From NCBI GenBank assembly GCA_031268055.1, contig JAIRXY010000290.1, positions 1 through 7,238 of the forward strand: a DNA stretch of 7,238 nucleotides, written 5' to 3'. A model generated the notes under the pieces. It was not told where the DNA came from, searched no databases, and worked only from the letters and a program-made list of their open reading frames with translations. The DNA comes from Prevotellaceae bacterium (GTDB taxonomy: Bacteria > Bacteroidota > Bacteroidia > Bacteroidales > UBA932). Every line of letters starts with the position of its first letter. Position 1 is the first letter of the stretch. Positions 1-7,000 of this stretch are shown here, piece by piece. Made by a program: the position numbers and the translations under genes.

Positions 1-72
1 ACTACCGCTTTCGGGTATAATACTGGCGGTACATATTCGGGCGGTACAAGTAAATCATATATAATTAATTAG
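1..72 (+). CDS. C-terminal end of an unidentified Gly/Thr/Ser-rich protein (partial)
   Basis: The first frame is open from the window edge to a TAG at 70-72 and encodes 23 residues ending GGTYSGGTSKSYIIN. The Gly-Gly-Thr unit occurs twice, from a 9-bp direct repeat, which suggests a low-complexity tail. The second frame is open for almost as long (about 20 codons), so the choice of frame rests mainly on the repeated peptide unit and on the terminator-like hairpin that follows at 116-156. No function can be assigned from so short a piece. It does not look like the end of a carA-type small subunit, so there is no sign that carA lies directly to the left. Confidence 0.4.
   Translation, partial: TTAFGYNTGGTYSGGTSKSYIIN
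25..48 (+). repeat. Pair of 9-bp direct repeats GGCGGTACA
   Basis: GGCGGTACA occurs at 25-33 and again at 40-48, a spacing of 15 bp or five codons. In the first frame both copies read Gly-Gly-Thr, so the repeat probably reflects a short peptide repeat at the end of the upstream protein rather than a protein-binding site. Confidence 0.6.
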
Positions 73-115
73 AAATGAAGGCAACAATCTCTACCACTGT
101 TATTGTCCTTTAAAA

Positions 116-156
116 TACAAGGAGACCGTTTTAGTCGGTTTGTACTGAATTTTTTT
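116..156 (+). terminator. Likely rho-independent terminator of the upstream gene
   Basis: The arms TACAA (116-120) and TTGTA (140-144) pair perfectly. Inside them ACCG (125-128) pairs with CGGT (136-139) around a 7-nt loop, leaving a GGAG bulge on the 5' side. After five further bases comes a run of seven T (150-156). The stem is moderate because of the bulge, but its position 44 bp after the upstream stop codon and the T-run fit a terminator. Confidence 0.5.
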
Positions 157-157
157 A

Positions 158-165
158 TACCTTTG
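158..165 (+). promoter_or_regulatory. Candidate Bacteroidota-type promoter (-7 box) for the methyltransferase operon
   Basis: TACCTTTG is an exact match to the TAnnTTTG -7 consensus used by the Bacteroidota primary sigma factor. The matching -33 TTG is weak: TCG at 135-137 lies at a suitable spacing (20 nt), while a true TTG at 140-142 is too close (15 nt). Transcription would start near 172, upstream of the possible small ORF and of the methyltransferase. The box begins two bases after the T-run of the terminator, so the two signals share the same 50 bp. Confidence 0.45.
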
Positions 166-182
166 CTCCAGCTAACTAGTTT

Positions 183-281
183 ATGCAAAAATGCACCGTC
201 AATCAGCCGCTCATCGAAGCTGCTTTGGCATCGGTAAGAGGTGATTATCAGGAGTTTTTGGCATATCAGTCTGTGCTATAA
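183..281 (+). CDS. Possible 32-residue small ORF before the methyltransferase
   Basis: An ATG at 183 opens a 32-codon frame that stops at TAA 279-281, only 5 nt before the methyltransferase start. An in-frame TAG at 177-179 rules out a longer reading to the left. The peptide has a charged, helix-like middle (LIEAALASVRGDYQEFLAYQ) with normal amino-acid composition and lies downstream of the candidate promoter. It lies in a different frame from the methyltransferase, so it is not an N-terminal extension of it. It could be a leader peptide coupled to the next gene, the remnant of a lost gene, or chance. No ribosome binding site is evident. I do not recognise a family. Confidence 0.3.
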   Translation: MQKCTVNQPLIEAALASVRGDYQEFLAYQSVL

Positions 282-286
282 TAGCT

Positions 287-3190
287 ATGGAAACATTATT
301 CGAAGATGATATAACTACAATATTTTCTCCTTTTGGCAAAGGAGAAAGTGGCGTGTTATTCACCAGAGATTATGAATCTGTTCCCAAAGCATTTCCTCCC
401 GAAATTATTTTTGCGCTGGAAACGGCAAAAAACAAGTTTAGGGCAGATGCTGTTTACTTCCGATATTTTCCTGACGGACGGGCTGCTACTCCTCAGCTAT
501 ACCTGTTCGATTACTCCCATAAAAAATTGACAAAAGAGGATAGAAATCAAATTCATCTCCAGATGTGGAATGGCTACCAAGTTCCGGCTTATGGTATTGT
601 AGAAAAATCGGCTGTTTCCGTTTTCGATTCAAGAGAAACTCCGGATGATAAAAAAGATAATTATGCACGGGAAATTATCAAATTAACGGCAAGTGAAGTA
701 AAAAATACGGTAGATGCTATTGCAGACGGCTTATTTTGGGACGAATACAGTAAAGATAAACATTTTAGATTTGAGAAATCCGCTGCAAGAGATTTAATTC
801 AAGGCTTGAAAAAGGTGTATGTTGATTTTCAGTCAAGCTCCGGAATTGATAAGCATGTTGCCTTAAAGCTATTAGTTCAAAGCATCTTAATCAAATATTT
901 GGAGGAAAGGGATAGCAAAAAACCAAATGGGTATCTTGCTGATTACTTCAAGAAAAACTTTCAGTGCGATAATTTTTGCGCAGCAATCCGTAGCGGAAAG
1001 CTGCTTGATTTGCTGGACAAGCTTTCGGAAGATTTTAACGGAAAAGTTTTTGAGTGGAGTAAAGAAACAGAAAAAGAGGAGCGGAAAATCATTCGGCAGG
1101 AAAAAATAGTAGCGCTTGCCGACTACTTGGACGGCAATATTAGAGATAATCAATATGTGTTATGGCGGCTGTATTCATTTGAGCATTTGCCTGTAGAAGT
1201 GATTAGCTCTGTGTATGAAGAGCTGCTTACCCACAGCAAAGATATTGTTTATACGCCCGAAATGATTGTCAGCACAATGATTGACGAGTGTATGCCGTTG
1301 ACTAAACCTCAAAAGGATTTTAAGCTGGCAGATGTGAGCTGCGGCTCGGGCATTTTTCTCGTTAAGGCATACAAGCGGCTTGTGCAATGGCGGCGATACG
1401 AGCAATGGCAAAAAACAGGTAAGCTAGAAAAACTTTCATTGAGAGATTTGAGAGATTTGATAACGGAAAATATCTATGGGGTGGATATTCAACAGGATGC
1501 CATTCGCTTATCTGTTTTCAGCTTGGCGTTGGCGGTTTTGGACGAAGTCGATTTAAATCCTCCAACATGGGAGCAGCTGAAATTCCCTGATTTGAGCAAC
1601 AATATTGTTAACCAAAATTTTTTCAAATATATTACATGCAATCAGGCAAATGATTTTTCGCTGATTATCGGTAATCCTCCTTTCAACTTGCCAGAAAACG
1701 ATAAAGGAAAAGAGCCCAAGAGAGCGCAATACTTCAGCGATTTAGAGCGAAAAATCGGCTATAAAAGCGAAATTAATATTCCTGATGAAAACCCCGCATT
1801 GCATTTTTTGGCAGCTTCAATGAAGCTACTGAAGCCCAATGCAATGCTTTGCCTGATTATGCCTTCGGGACCGCTTTTGTATCAAAAGGATTTGAGCTTC
1901 AAGCAGGATTTCTTTTCTAAATATAGCTTGCTGCAAATTAGTGACTTTACAAAGCTTACAGATAAATTGTGGGGTGAAAAAAAGGTGGCGACGGCGGCTG
2001 TTTTTGTGCAAAAGTCAGCTCCTGACGACGAGAGTGTACTGCACTTGGTTGCCAACCGTACTTTTTCCAATGAAAATCGGCTGTTTTTGGAATTTGACCA
2101 TTATGATTTTCATTGGATTAGCAAAAATGATGTGTTATATAATCCATATATCTGGAAAGCAAATCTATTAGGAGGCGGACGAATTGCACAATTGATTGAG
2201 CGATTGGCGAGGCTTCCAACGCTTGGAGATTATTTGAAAAAAAAGAAAAAAGAGGGTTGGAGCGCTGGACAAGGCTTTACAGTTGGGAACGGACAATATA
2301 AAGCAGATTATATCACAGGAAAGGACTGCCTTCCTACTGACGGGTTAACAGAAGAAGGCATCAACGTAGAGTCCATTTCAAAATGTAAAGTAGAAGCATT
2401 TGAACGGCCACGAAATGAAAAAATATATACTGCCCCTCATATTTTAATCAGAGAAGTTATTGGTAAAGGAAAAATTCTGGCTGGCTTTTCAGAAAATTAT
2501 TTGACGTTTCCATTGGGAATATTTGGCATCAATGCTCCGCTGCTTTCAAAACCGGAGTTGCTCTGCTTATATGATTACCTAACCCAAAATAATCATATAT
2601 ACCGATTTTACATAATGGCAACAAGCGGAAAATTATTGGTCAAGATGGCAACTTCAATATACGTTGAAGATATTCTTTCCATTCCTTACTCGGAGAATAT
2701 TGATGACGTTAAGCTATCGCAAGCCGAAAATATTATTTTGAACGACGTAATGCGCTACGAATTAAATTCATCAGATACAGGCCTGCTTGATACTATTAAT
2801 GATGTACAGGATATTTTCAAATTCTCCGGCGCCTTCTGCAAAACCCTTAACAGCATTTACCAGACAGAAGAAAAATCATTTCAGCTATTCAAAATACTGG
2901 ATGCGGGTAGATACTATGCTTTACACTTTGAATATTCATCAAATAATATTCAAGTAGCTGAAGAATCGGCAAGTGATTTGGAACAGTATATCGCTGAAAT
3001 AACTCCCGACAGAAATGAAAATCAAGAAAATACGCACATACAGCGGATAGCGAAATTTTATGGAAACGACTGTGTTTTGCTGGTTAAGCCCAAACAGCTA
3101 CGCTACTGGCTGCCCTCCATTGCATTAAGGGATGCCGATGAAGTATTTGCCGATTACTGTAAATCCCGTTACGCTAATGCTGAAAAATAG
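287..3190 (+). CDS. N6-adenine DNA methyltransferase (HsdM-like, class I SAM-dependent), restriction-modification
   Basis: This 967-residue cytoplasmic enzyme should transfer a methyl group from S-adenosylmethionine to adenine in a specific DNA site. Visible motifs, in order, are motif X (YTPEMIV, from Y322), the SAM-binding motif I (DVSCGSGIF, 349-357), the acidic motif II (YGVDIQ, D400) and the catalytic NPPF (463-466), followed by the IMPSGPLL strand. This X-I-II-IV order is that of gamma-class adenine methyltransferases such as HsdM and type IIG enzymes. Residues about 1-130, containing VYFRYFPDG and LYLFDYS, form an N-terminal domain that I recall from long stand-alone methyltransferases. 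Residues about 650-850 are the likely target recognition region, which would explain the absence of a separate specificity gene. A final segment, about 870-967, contains RYYALHFEY and LRYWLPSIALRDADE. No helicase motifs and no convincing nuclease motif are seen. The gene is AT-rich and overlaps the nuclease-like gene downstream. The exact type and recognition site are unknown. Confidence 0.88.
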   Translation: METLFEDDITTIFSPFGKGESGVLFTRDYESVPKAFPPEIIFALETAKNKFRADAVYFRYFPDGRAATPQLYLFDYSHKKLTKEDRNQIHLQMWNGYQVPAYGIVEKSAVSVFDSRETPDDKKDNYAREIIKLTASEVKNTVDAIADGLFWDEYSKDKHFRFEKSAARDLIQGLKKVYVDFQSSSGIDKHVALKLLVQSILIKYLEERDSKKPNGYLADYFKKNFQCDNFCAAIRSGKLLDLLDKLSEDFNGKVFEWSKETEKEERKIIRQEKIVALADYLDGNIRDNQYVLWRLYSFEHLPVEVISSVYEELLTHSKDIVYTPEMIVSTMIDECMPLTKPQKDFKLADVSCGSGIFLVKAYKRLVQWRRYEQWQKTGKLEKLSLRDLRDLITENIYGVDIQQDAIRLSVFSLALAVLDEVDLNPPTWEQLKFPDLSNNIVNQNFFKYITCNQANDFSLIIGNPPFNLPENDKGKEPKRAQYFSDLERKIGYKSEINIPDENPALHFLAASMKLLKPNAMLCLIMPSGPLLYQKDLSFKQDFFSKYSLLQISDFTKLTDKLWGEKKVATAAVFVQKSAPDDESVLHLVANRTFSNENRLFLEFDHYDFHWISKNDVLYNPYIWKANLLGGGRIAQLIERLARLPTLGDYLKKKKKEGWSAGQGFTVGNGQYKADYITGKDCLPTDGLTEEGINVESISKCKVEAFERPRNEKIYTAPHILIREVIGKGKILAGFSENYLTFPLGIFGINAPLLSKPELLCLYDYLTQNNHIYRFYIMATSGKLLVKMATSIYVEDILSIPYSENIDDVKLSQAENIILNDVMRYELNSSDTGLLDTINDVQDIFKFSGAFCKTLNSIYQTEEKSFQLFKILDAGRYYALHFEYSSNNIQVAEESASDLEQYIAEITPDRNENQENTHIQRIAKFYGNDCVLLVKPKQLRYWLPSIALRDADEVFADYCKSRYANAEK
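2237..2251 (+). repeat. A8-G-A6 homopolymer tract inside the methyltransferase gene
   Basis: Eight A (2237-2244), one G and six A (2246-2251) encode a run of five lysines just before W658, at the junction between the catalytic core and the presumed target recognition region. A one-base slip here would cut off the recognition region. The tract is certainly present. Any regulatory role is inference, since A-runs are common in AT-rich genes. Confidence 0.7.
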
Positions 3191-3845
3191 GAATACACCA
3201 TACCAAATTCCTGCAAAGGAAAGCCTTAGCGTTGCACCGAACTTTGAAATCAGCAAAGTGTGGCAATTTATTGATTGCAATATTTCAGGTTTTCCCTCTT
3301 ACTATCAATCAATAAAAGGTTCGGATAAAGAAAACGGGATAAGCGAAACCTTGATATACTATTTTTTTCATTGCCTGTCAGAACAATTGGGAGGATTTCC
3401 GCCGTACTACTTCGGAAAGAATCCTACGCAATCGCAATCCGAAAAGGAAACAGATGTGGGCGTTTTTTTAATCGAAAGCAACAAGCCGATTACTTTAATC
3501 GAATTTGAGGCCAAACGTCTTTCCAAAGCTTCTAACAACAAAGAATACGTTTGTGGAAAAAGAGGTGGTATAGAACGATTTAAGCGTCAAGATCACGCAT
3601 CGCATCTTTCTGTATGCGGGATGTTGGGGTATGTGCAAAATAGCCATGCAGAGCATTGGGTAAACAAAATCAACCGATGGATTCACGAATTGTCTGATAT
3701 AAATACAGATGCAACAATCCGTTGGTCAAAAGATGAAATTTTAACGAGGGCTGCGTCATTCCCCAATGTCGAAAAATATTCTTCTTCTCATCAACGCCTA
3801 TCTTTAAAAGCAATATTTTTGTGGCGCTATTTTATTGAGCTGTAA
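3177..3845 (+). CDS. PD-(D/E)XK-family nuclease, probable restriction partner of the methyltransferase
   Basis: The protein of 222 residues (from the ATG at 3177) has the layout of a PD-(D/E)XK nuclease. A helix carries ENGISE (E52, E57), a strand carries TDVGVF with D93, and the next strand reads LIEFEAKRL with E111-A-K113 as the E-x-K metal-binding triad. Downstream are GGIERFKR (130-137) and GMLGYV (148-153), an arrangement I recall from small restriction-like nucleases. It presumably cuts DNA lacking the neighbouring enzyme's methylation. The start at 3177 overlaps the methyltransferase by 14 nt, typical of coupled translation. The same frame is open from an ATG at 3132, which would give 237 residues and a 59-nt overlap; I prefer the later start because those extra residues lie wholly within the preceding coding sequence. 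The gene is AT-rich like its partner. No terminator is visible after it. Fold assignment is fairly secure; the restriction role is inferred from context. Confidence 0.72.
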   Translation: MLKNRNTPYQIPAKESLSVAPNFEISKVWQFIDCNISGFPSYYQSIKGSDKENGISETLIYYFFHCLSEQLGGFPPYYFGKNPTQSQSEKETDVGVFLIESNKPITLIEFEAKRLSKASNNKEYVCGKRGGIERFKRQDHASHLSVCGMLGYVQNSHAEHWVNKINRWIHELSDINTDATIRWSKDEILTRAASFPNVEKYSSSHQRLSLKAIFLWRYFIEL

Positions 3846-3847
3846 CC

Positions 3848-3985
3848 ATGCTTCACTCCCACTCCTCCGCTGAAGAAATCATTCAATCTGGCGGCGCGAA
3901 AAAAAGGAGACCGCCATCCGCAACGCCTTTTACAACCTGCTGGATGATTACGCACATCAGCGGGGTTGATGGTGGGCAATCGTAA
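3848..3985 (+). pseudogene. Frameshifted remnant resembling the N-terminus of another restriction/methyltransferase protein
   Basis: An ATG at 3848, 2 nt after the nuclease stop, opens a 45-codon frame whose start contains SAEEIIQSGG. After an A7 run (3899-3905) the protein-like signal moves to another frame, reading AIRNAFYNLLDDYAHQRG (3916-3966) before a TGA at 3967-3969. After the G4 run at 3962-3965 the third frame continues as LMVG. Joined, these resemble, from memory, the opening of long type ISP-like or helicase-linked methylase proteins, which have an R-x-x-F-x-N-L-L helix followed by a hydrophobic strand. No catalytic domain follows; the similarity ends within about 20 bp. I read it as the truncated, decayed start of a lost gene. 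Sequencing error could explain the frame changes but not the missing remainder. A small intact 45-residue gene is the alternative. Confidence 0.4.
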
Positions 3986-4036
3986 ATTCAACGCTCAAAA
4001 ATCAAAAATCCCCCTCCTTATCTCATTTTTTTCATG

Positions 4037-4044
4037 TATATTTG
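4037..4044 (+). promoter_or_regulatory. Candidate Bacteroidota-type promoter (-7 box) for carB
   Basis: TATATTTG matches the TAnnTTTG consensus exactly and lies 33 bp before the carB ATG, predicting a start near 4051 and a leader of roughly 27 nt. A seven-T run (4026-4032) sits just upstream, as at the other candidate promoter. A clear -33 TTG is not seen at the expected distance. The overlapping 8-bp palindrome TTTGCAAA (4041-4048) could be an operator but may be chance. The site implies that carB is transcribed independently of the nuclease gene. Confidence 0.5.
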
Positions 4045-4077
4045 CAAATTATTTACACGAAATATAAACACCTTATC

Positions 4078-7000
4078 ATGTGCCATCCAAGCAGCGTAAG
4101 CAGCATAAAGAAAGTCGTTCTTCTGGGGTCGGGGGCGCTCAAAATAGGCGAGGCCGGCGAGTTTGACTACTCCGGGTCGCAGGCGCTCAAGGCGCTCAAG
4201 GAAGAGGGCATTGAAACCATCCTGATTAATCCAAACATCGCTACCATTCAAACGTCGGAAAACATTGCCGACAAGGTCTACTTCCTGCCGGTAACGCCCG
4301 AATACGTTGAAGATGTTATCGCCAAAGAGCGTCCGCAGGGCATCCTGCTTGCCTTTGGCGGACAAACGGCGCTAAACTGCGGCGTGAAGCTCTTCCGGAG
4401 CGGCGCGCTGGAGAAGTACGGCGTGGCTGTGCTGGGCACGCCCGTGCAGGCCATTATCGATACCGAAGACCGCGAAAAGTTTGTAAAAAAGCTGGATGAA
4501 ATAGCTATAAAAACTATCAAGAGCGAGGCCGTTACCTCCGTGCAGGAGGCTAAGCGCGTGGCCGGCAGCCTTGGCTACCCCATCATCATTCGCGCTGCCT
4601 ACACGCTTGGCGGGCTGGGGTCGGGCTTTTGCGACAACGAGGAGGAGCTGGACGCGCTGGCGCAAAAAGCGCTTACGTATTCGCCGCAAATCCTTGTAGA
4701 GAAATCGCTGAAGGGGTGGAAGGAGGTGGAGTACGAGGTGGTGCGCGACCGCTACGACAACTGCATCACCGTGTGCAACATGGAAAACTTCGACCCGCTG
4801 GGCATCCACACCGGCGAGAGCATTGTGGTGGCGCCGTCGCAAACGCTCACCAACAGCGAGTACCACAAGCTGCGGCAGCTGGCCATAAAGATTATCCGGC
4901 ACATCGGCATTGTGGGCGAGTGCAACGTGCAGTACGCCCTCGACCCTGCCTCGGAGGACTACCGCGTGATTGAGGTGAACGCGCGCTTGTCGCGCTCGTC
5001 GGCGCTGGCGTCGAAGGCTACGGGCTACCCGCTGGCCTTTGTTGCCGCCAAGCTGGGGCTGGGTTACGGGCTGCACGAGCTGAAAAATTCGGTGACAAAG
5101 AGCACCACCGCCTGCTTTGAGCCGGCGCTCGACTACATCGTGTGCAAAATTCCCCGCTGGGATTTGGGCAAGTTCAAGGGCGTATCGCGCGAGCTGGGGT
5201 CGAGCATGAAGTCGGTGGGTGAGGTAATGGCCATTGGGCGCTCCTTTGAGGAGGCTGTGCAGAAGGGGCTGCGCATGATTGGGCAGGGCATGCACGGGTT
5301 TGTGGCCAACAAGGAGCTGGCGGTGGACAACATCGACGAGGCACTGAGCCACCCCACCGACAAGCGCATCTTTGTTATTGCCCACGCGCTCCACAAAGGC
5401 TACAGCGTAGAAAAAATCCACGAGCTGACAAAAATCGACCGGTGGTTTCTCGAAAAGCTGCGCGGCATCATCACTATGGAGAAAGAGCTGGAGGCGTACT
5501 CAAGCATAGAAAGCCTCTCCGACGAGCTGCTGCGCGGCGCAAAGCAAAAGGGATTCTCGGATTTTCAGCTGGCGCGAACCGTCCTGAAAGCCAAAAGCGA
5601 TACCATAGAGAGCAAAATGATAGAAGTGCGCAGGGTGCGCAAGGAGCGCGGGGTTACGCCGGTGGTGAAGCAGATAGATACGCTGGCGGCAGAGTACCCC
5701 GCCCAGACCAACTACCTCTACGTAACCTACAACGGCGTGGCCCACGACGTGGCGTTCCCCAGAGATGGGCGCGACGTGGCGGTGCTCGGCTCGGGCGCTT
5801 ACCGCATCGGCAGCTCGGTGGAGTTTGACTGGTGCAGCGTGAACGCAAGCCACACCATTCGCAAAAGAGGGTACCGGTCTATCATGATTAACTTCAACCC
5901 CGAAACGGTTTCGACCGACTACGACGAGTGCGACCGCCTCTACTTCGACGAGCTGACCCTTGAGCGGGTGCTCGACATTGTAGACCTTGAGCAGCCTATG
6001 GGCGTGGTGGTTTCCGTTGGCGGGCAGATACCCAACAACCTCGCCATGCGCCTGCACAGCTGCTGCGTGCCCATACTTGGAACAGCTGCCGAGGACATCG
6101 ACCGCGCCGAAGACCGCCACAAGTTCTCCTCCATGCTCGACGAAATAGGCGTCGACCAGCCCCGGTGGAAGGAGCTGAGCTCCGTGAGCGCCATATACAA
6201 GTTTGTTGACGAGGTAGGATTTCCGGTGCTCATCCGCCCGTCGTACGTGCTGTCGGGGGCGGCCATGAATGTAGTCTCCAACAGGGACGAGCTGGAGTAC
6301 TTTTTGACGCTGGCAACCAACGTCTCCAAGCAGCATCCGGTGGTGGTGAGCGAATTTATTGAAAACGCCAAGGAGATAGAGATGGACGCGGTGGCGCAAA
6401 ACGGCGAAATGATTGCCTACGCCATCTCCGAGCACGTGGAGTTTGCGGGGGTGCACTCCGGCGACGCTACGCTGGTGTTTCCGGCGCAAAAAATGTACGT
6501 GGAGACCATGCGCCGCATCAAGCGCATATCGCATCAGGTGGCCAAGGGGCTGAACATTTCAGGCCCGTTCAACATGCAGCTGCTGGCAAAGAACAACGAC
6601 ATTAAGGTAATTGAGTGCAACCTGCGGGCTTCGCGCAGCTTTCCTTTCGTGTCGAAGGTGCTCAAGGTAAACTTCATCGAGCTGGCCACCCGCGTCATGC
6701 TGGGCGAGCAGGTAGAGCCGCCGCACAAGTCGGCTTTTGACTTGGACTACGTGGGCATTAAGGCGCCGCAGTTCTCCTTTTCGCGCCTGCAAAAGGCCGA
6801 TCCCGTGCTGGGCGTAGAGATGGCCTCAACGGGAGAGGTGGGGTGCATTGGCGACGATTTTTCGGAGGCCATCCTCAAGGCTATGCTGTCGGTGGGATAC
6901 GCCATTCCAAAGAAAAACATCCTGCTCTCCACGGGCGACAGCCGCTCTAAGGTAGATATGCTCTCGGCGGCAACGGCGCTGCAAGAGAACGGATACAACA

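Noticed and set aside
277..282. TATAAT as a sigma-70 -10 box
   Set aside because: It ends only four bases before the methyltransferase ATG and overlaps the small ORF's stop codon; the genome appears to use the Bacteroidota consensus instead.
3889..3916. Inverted repeat TGGCGG/CCGCCA as a terminator for the nuclease gene
   Set aside because: The loop is 16 nt and no T-run follows; both arms fall inside the coding remnant.
4018..4365. Reverse-strand 115-codon frame across the carB start
   Set aside because: It spans the carB promoter and N-terminus and shows no protein family signature.
4372..5421. Long reverse-strand open frame of 349 codons
   Set aside because: It lies entirely opposite carB, is rich in His, Arg, Val and Leu as expected from the complement of GC-rich codons, and has no recognisable motif.
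5500..6534. Long reverse-strand open frame of 344 codons
   Set aside because: Also opposite the conserved carB coding sequence with the same biased composition; carB runs unbroken through the whole stretch.
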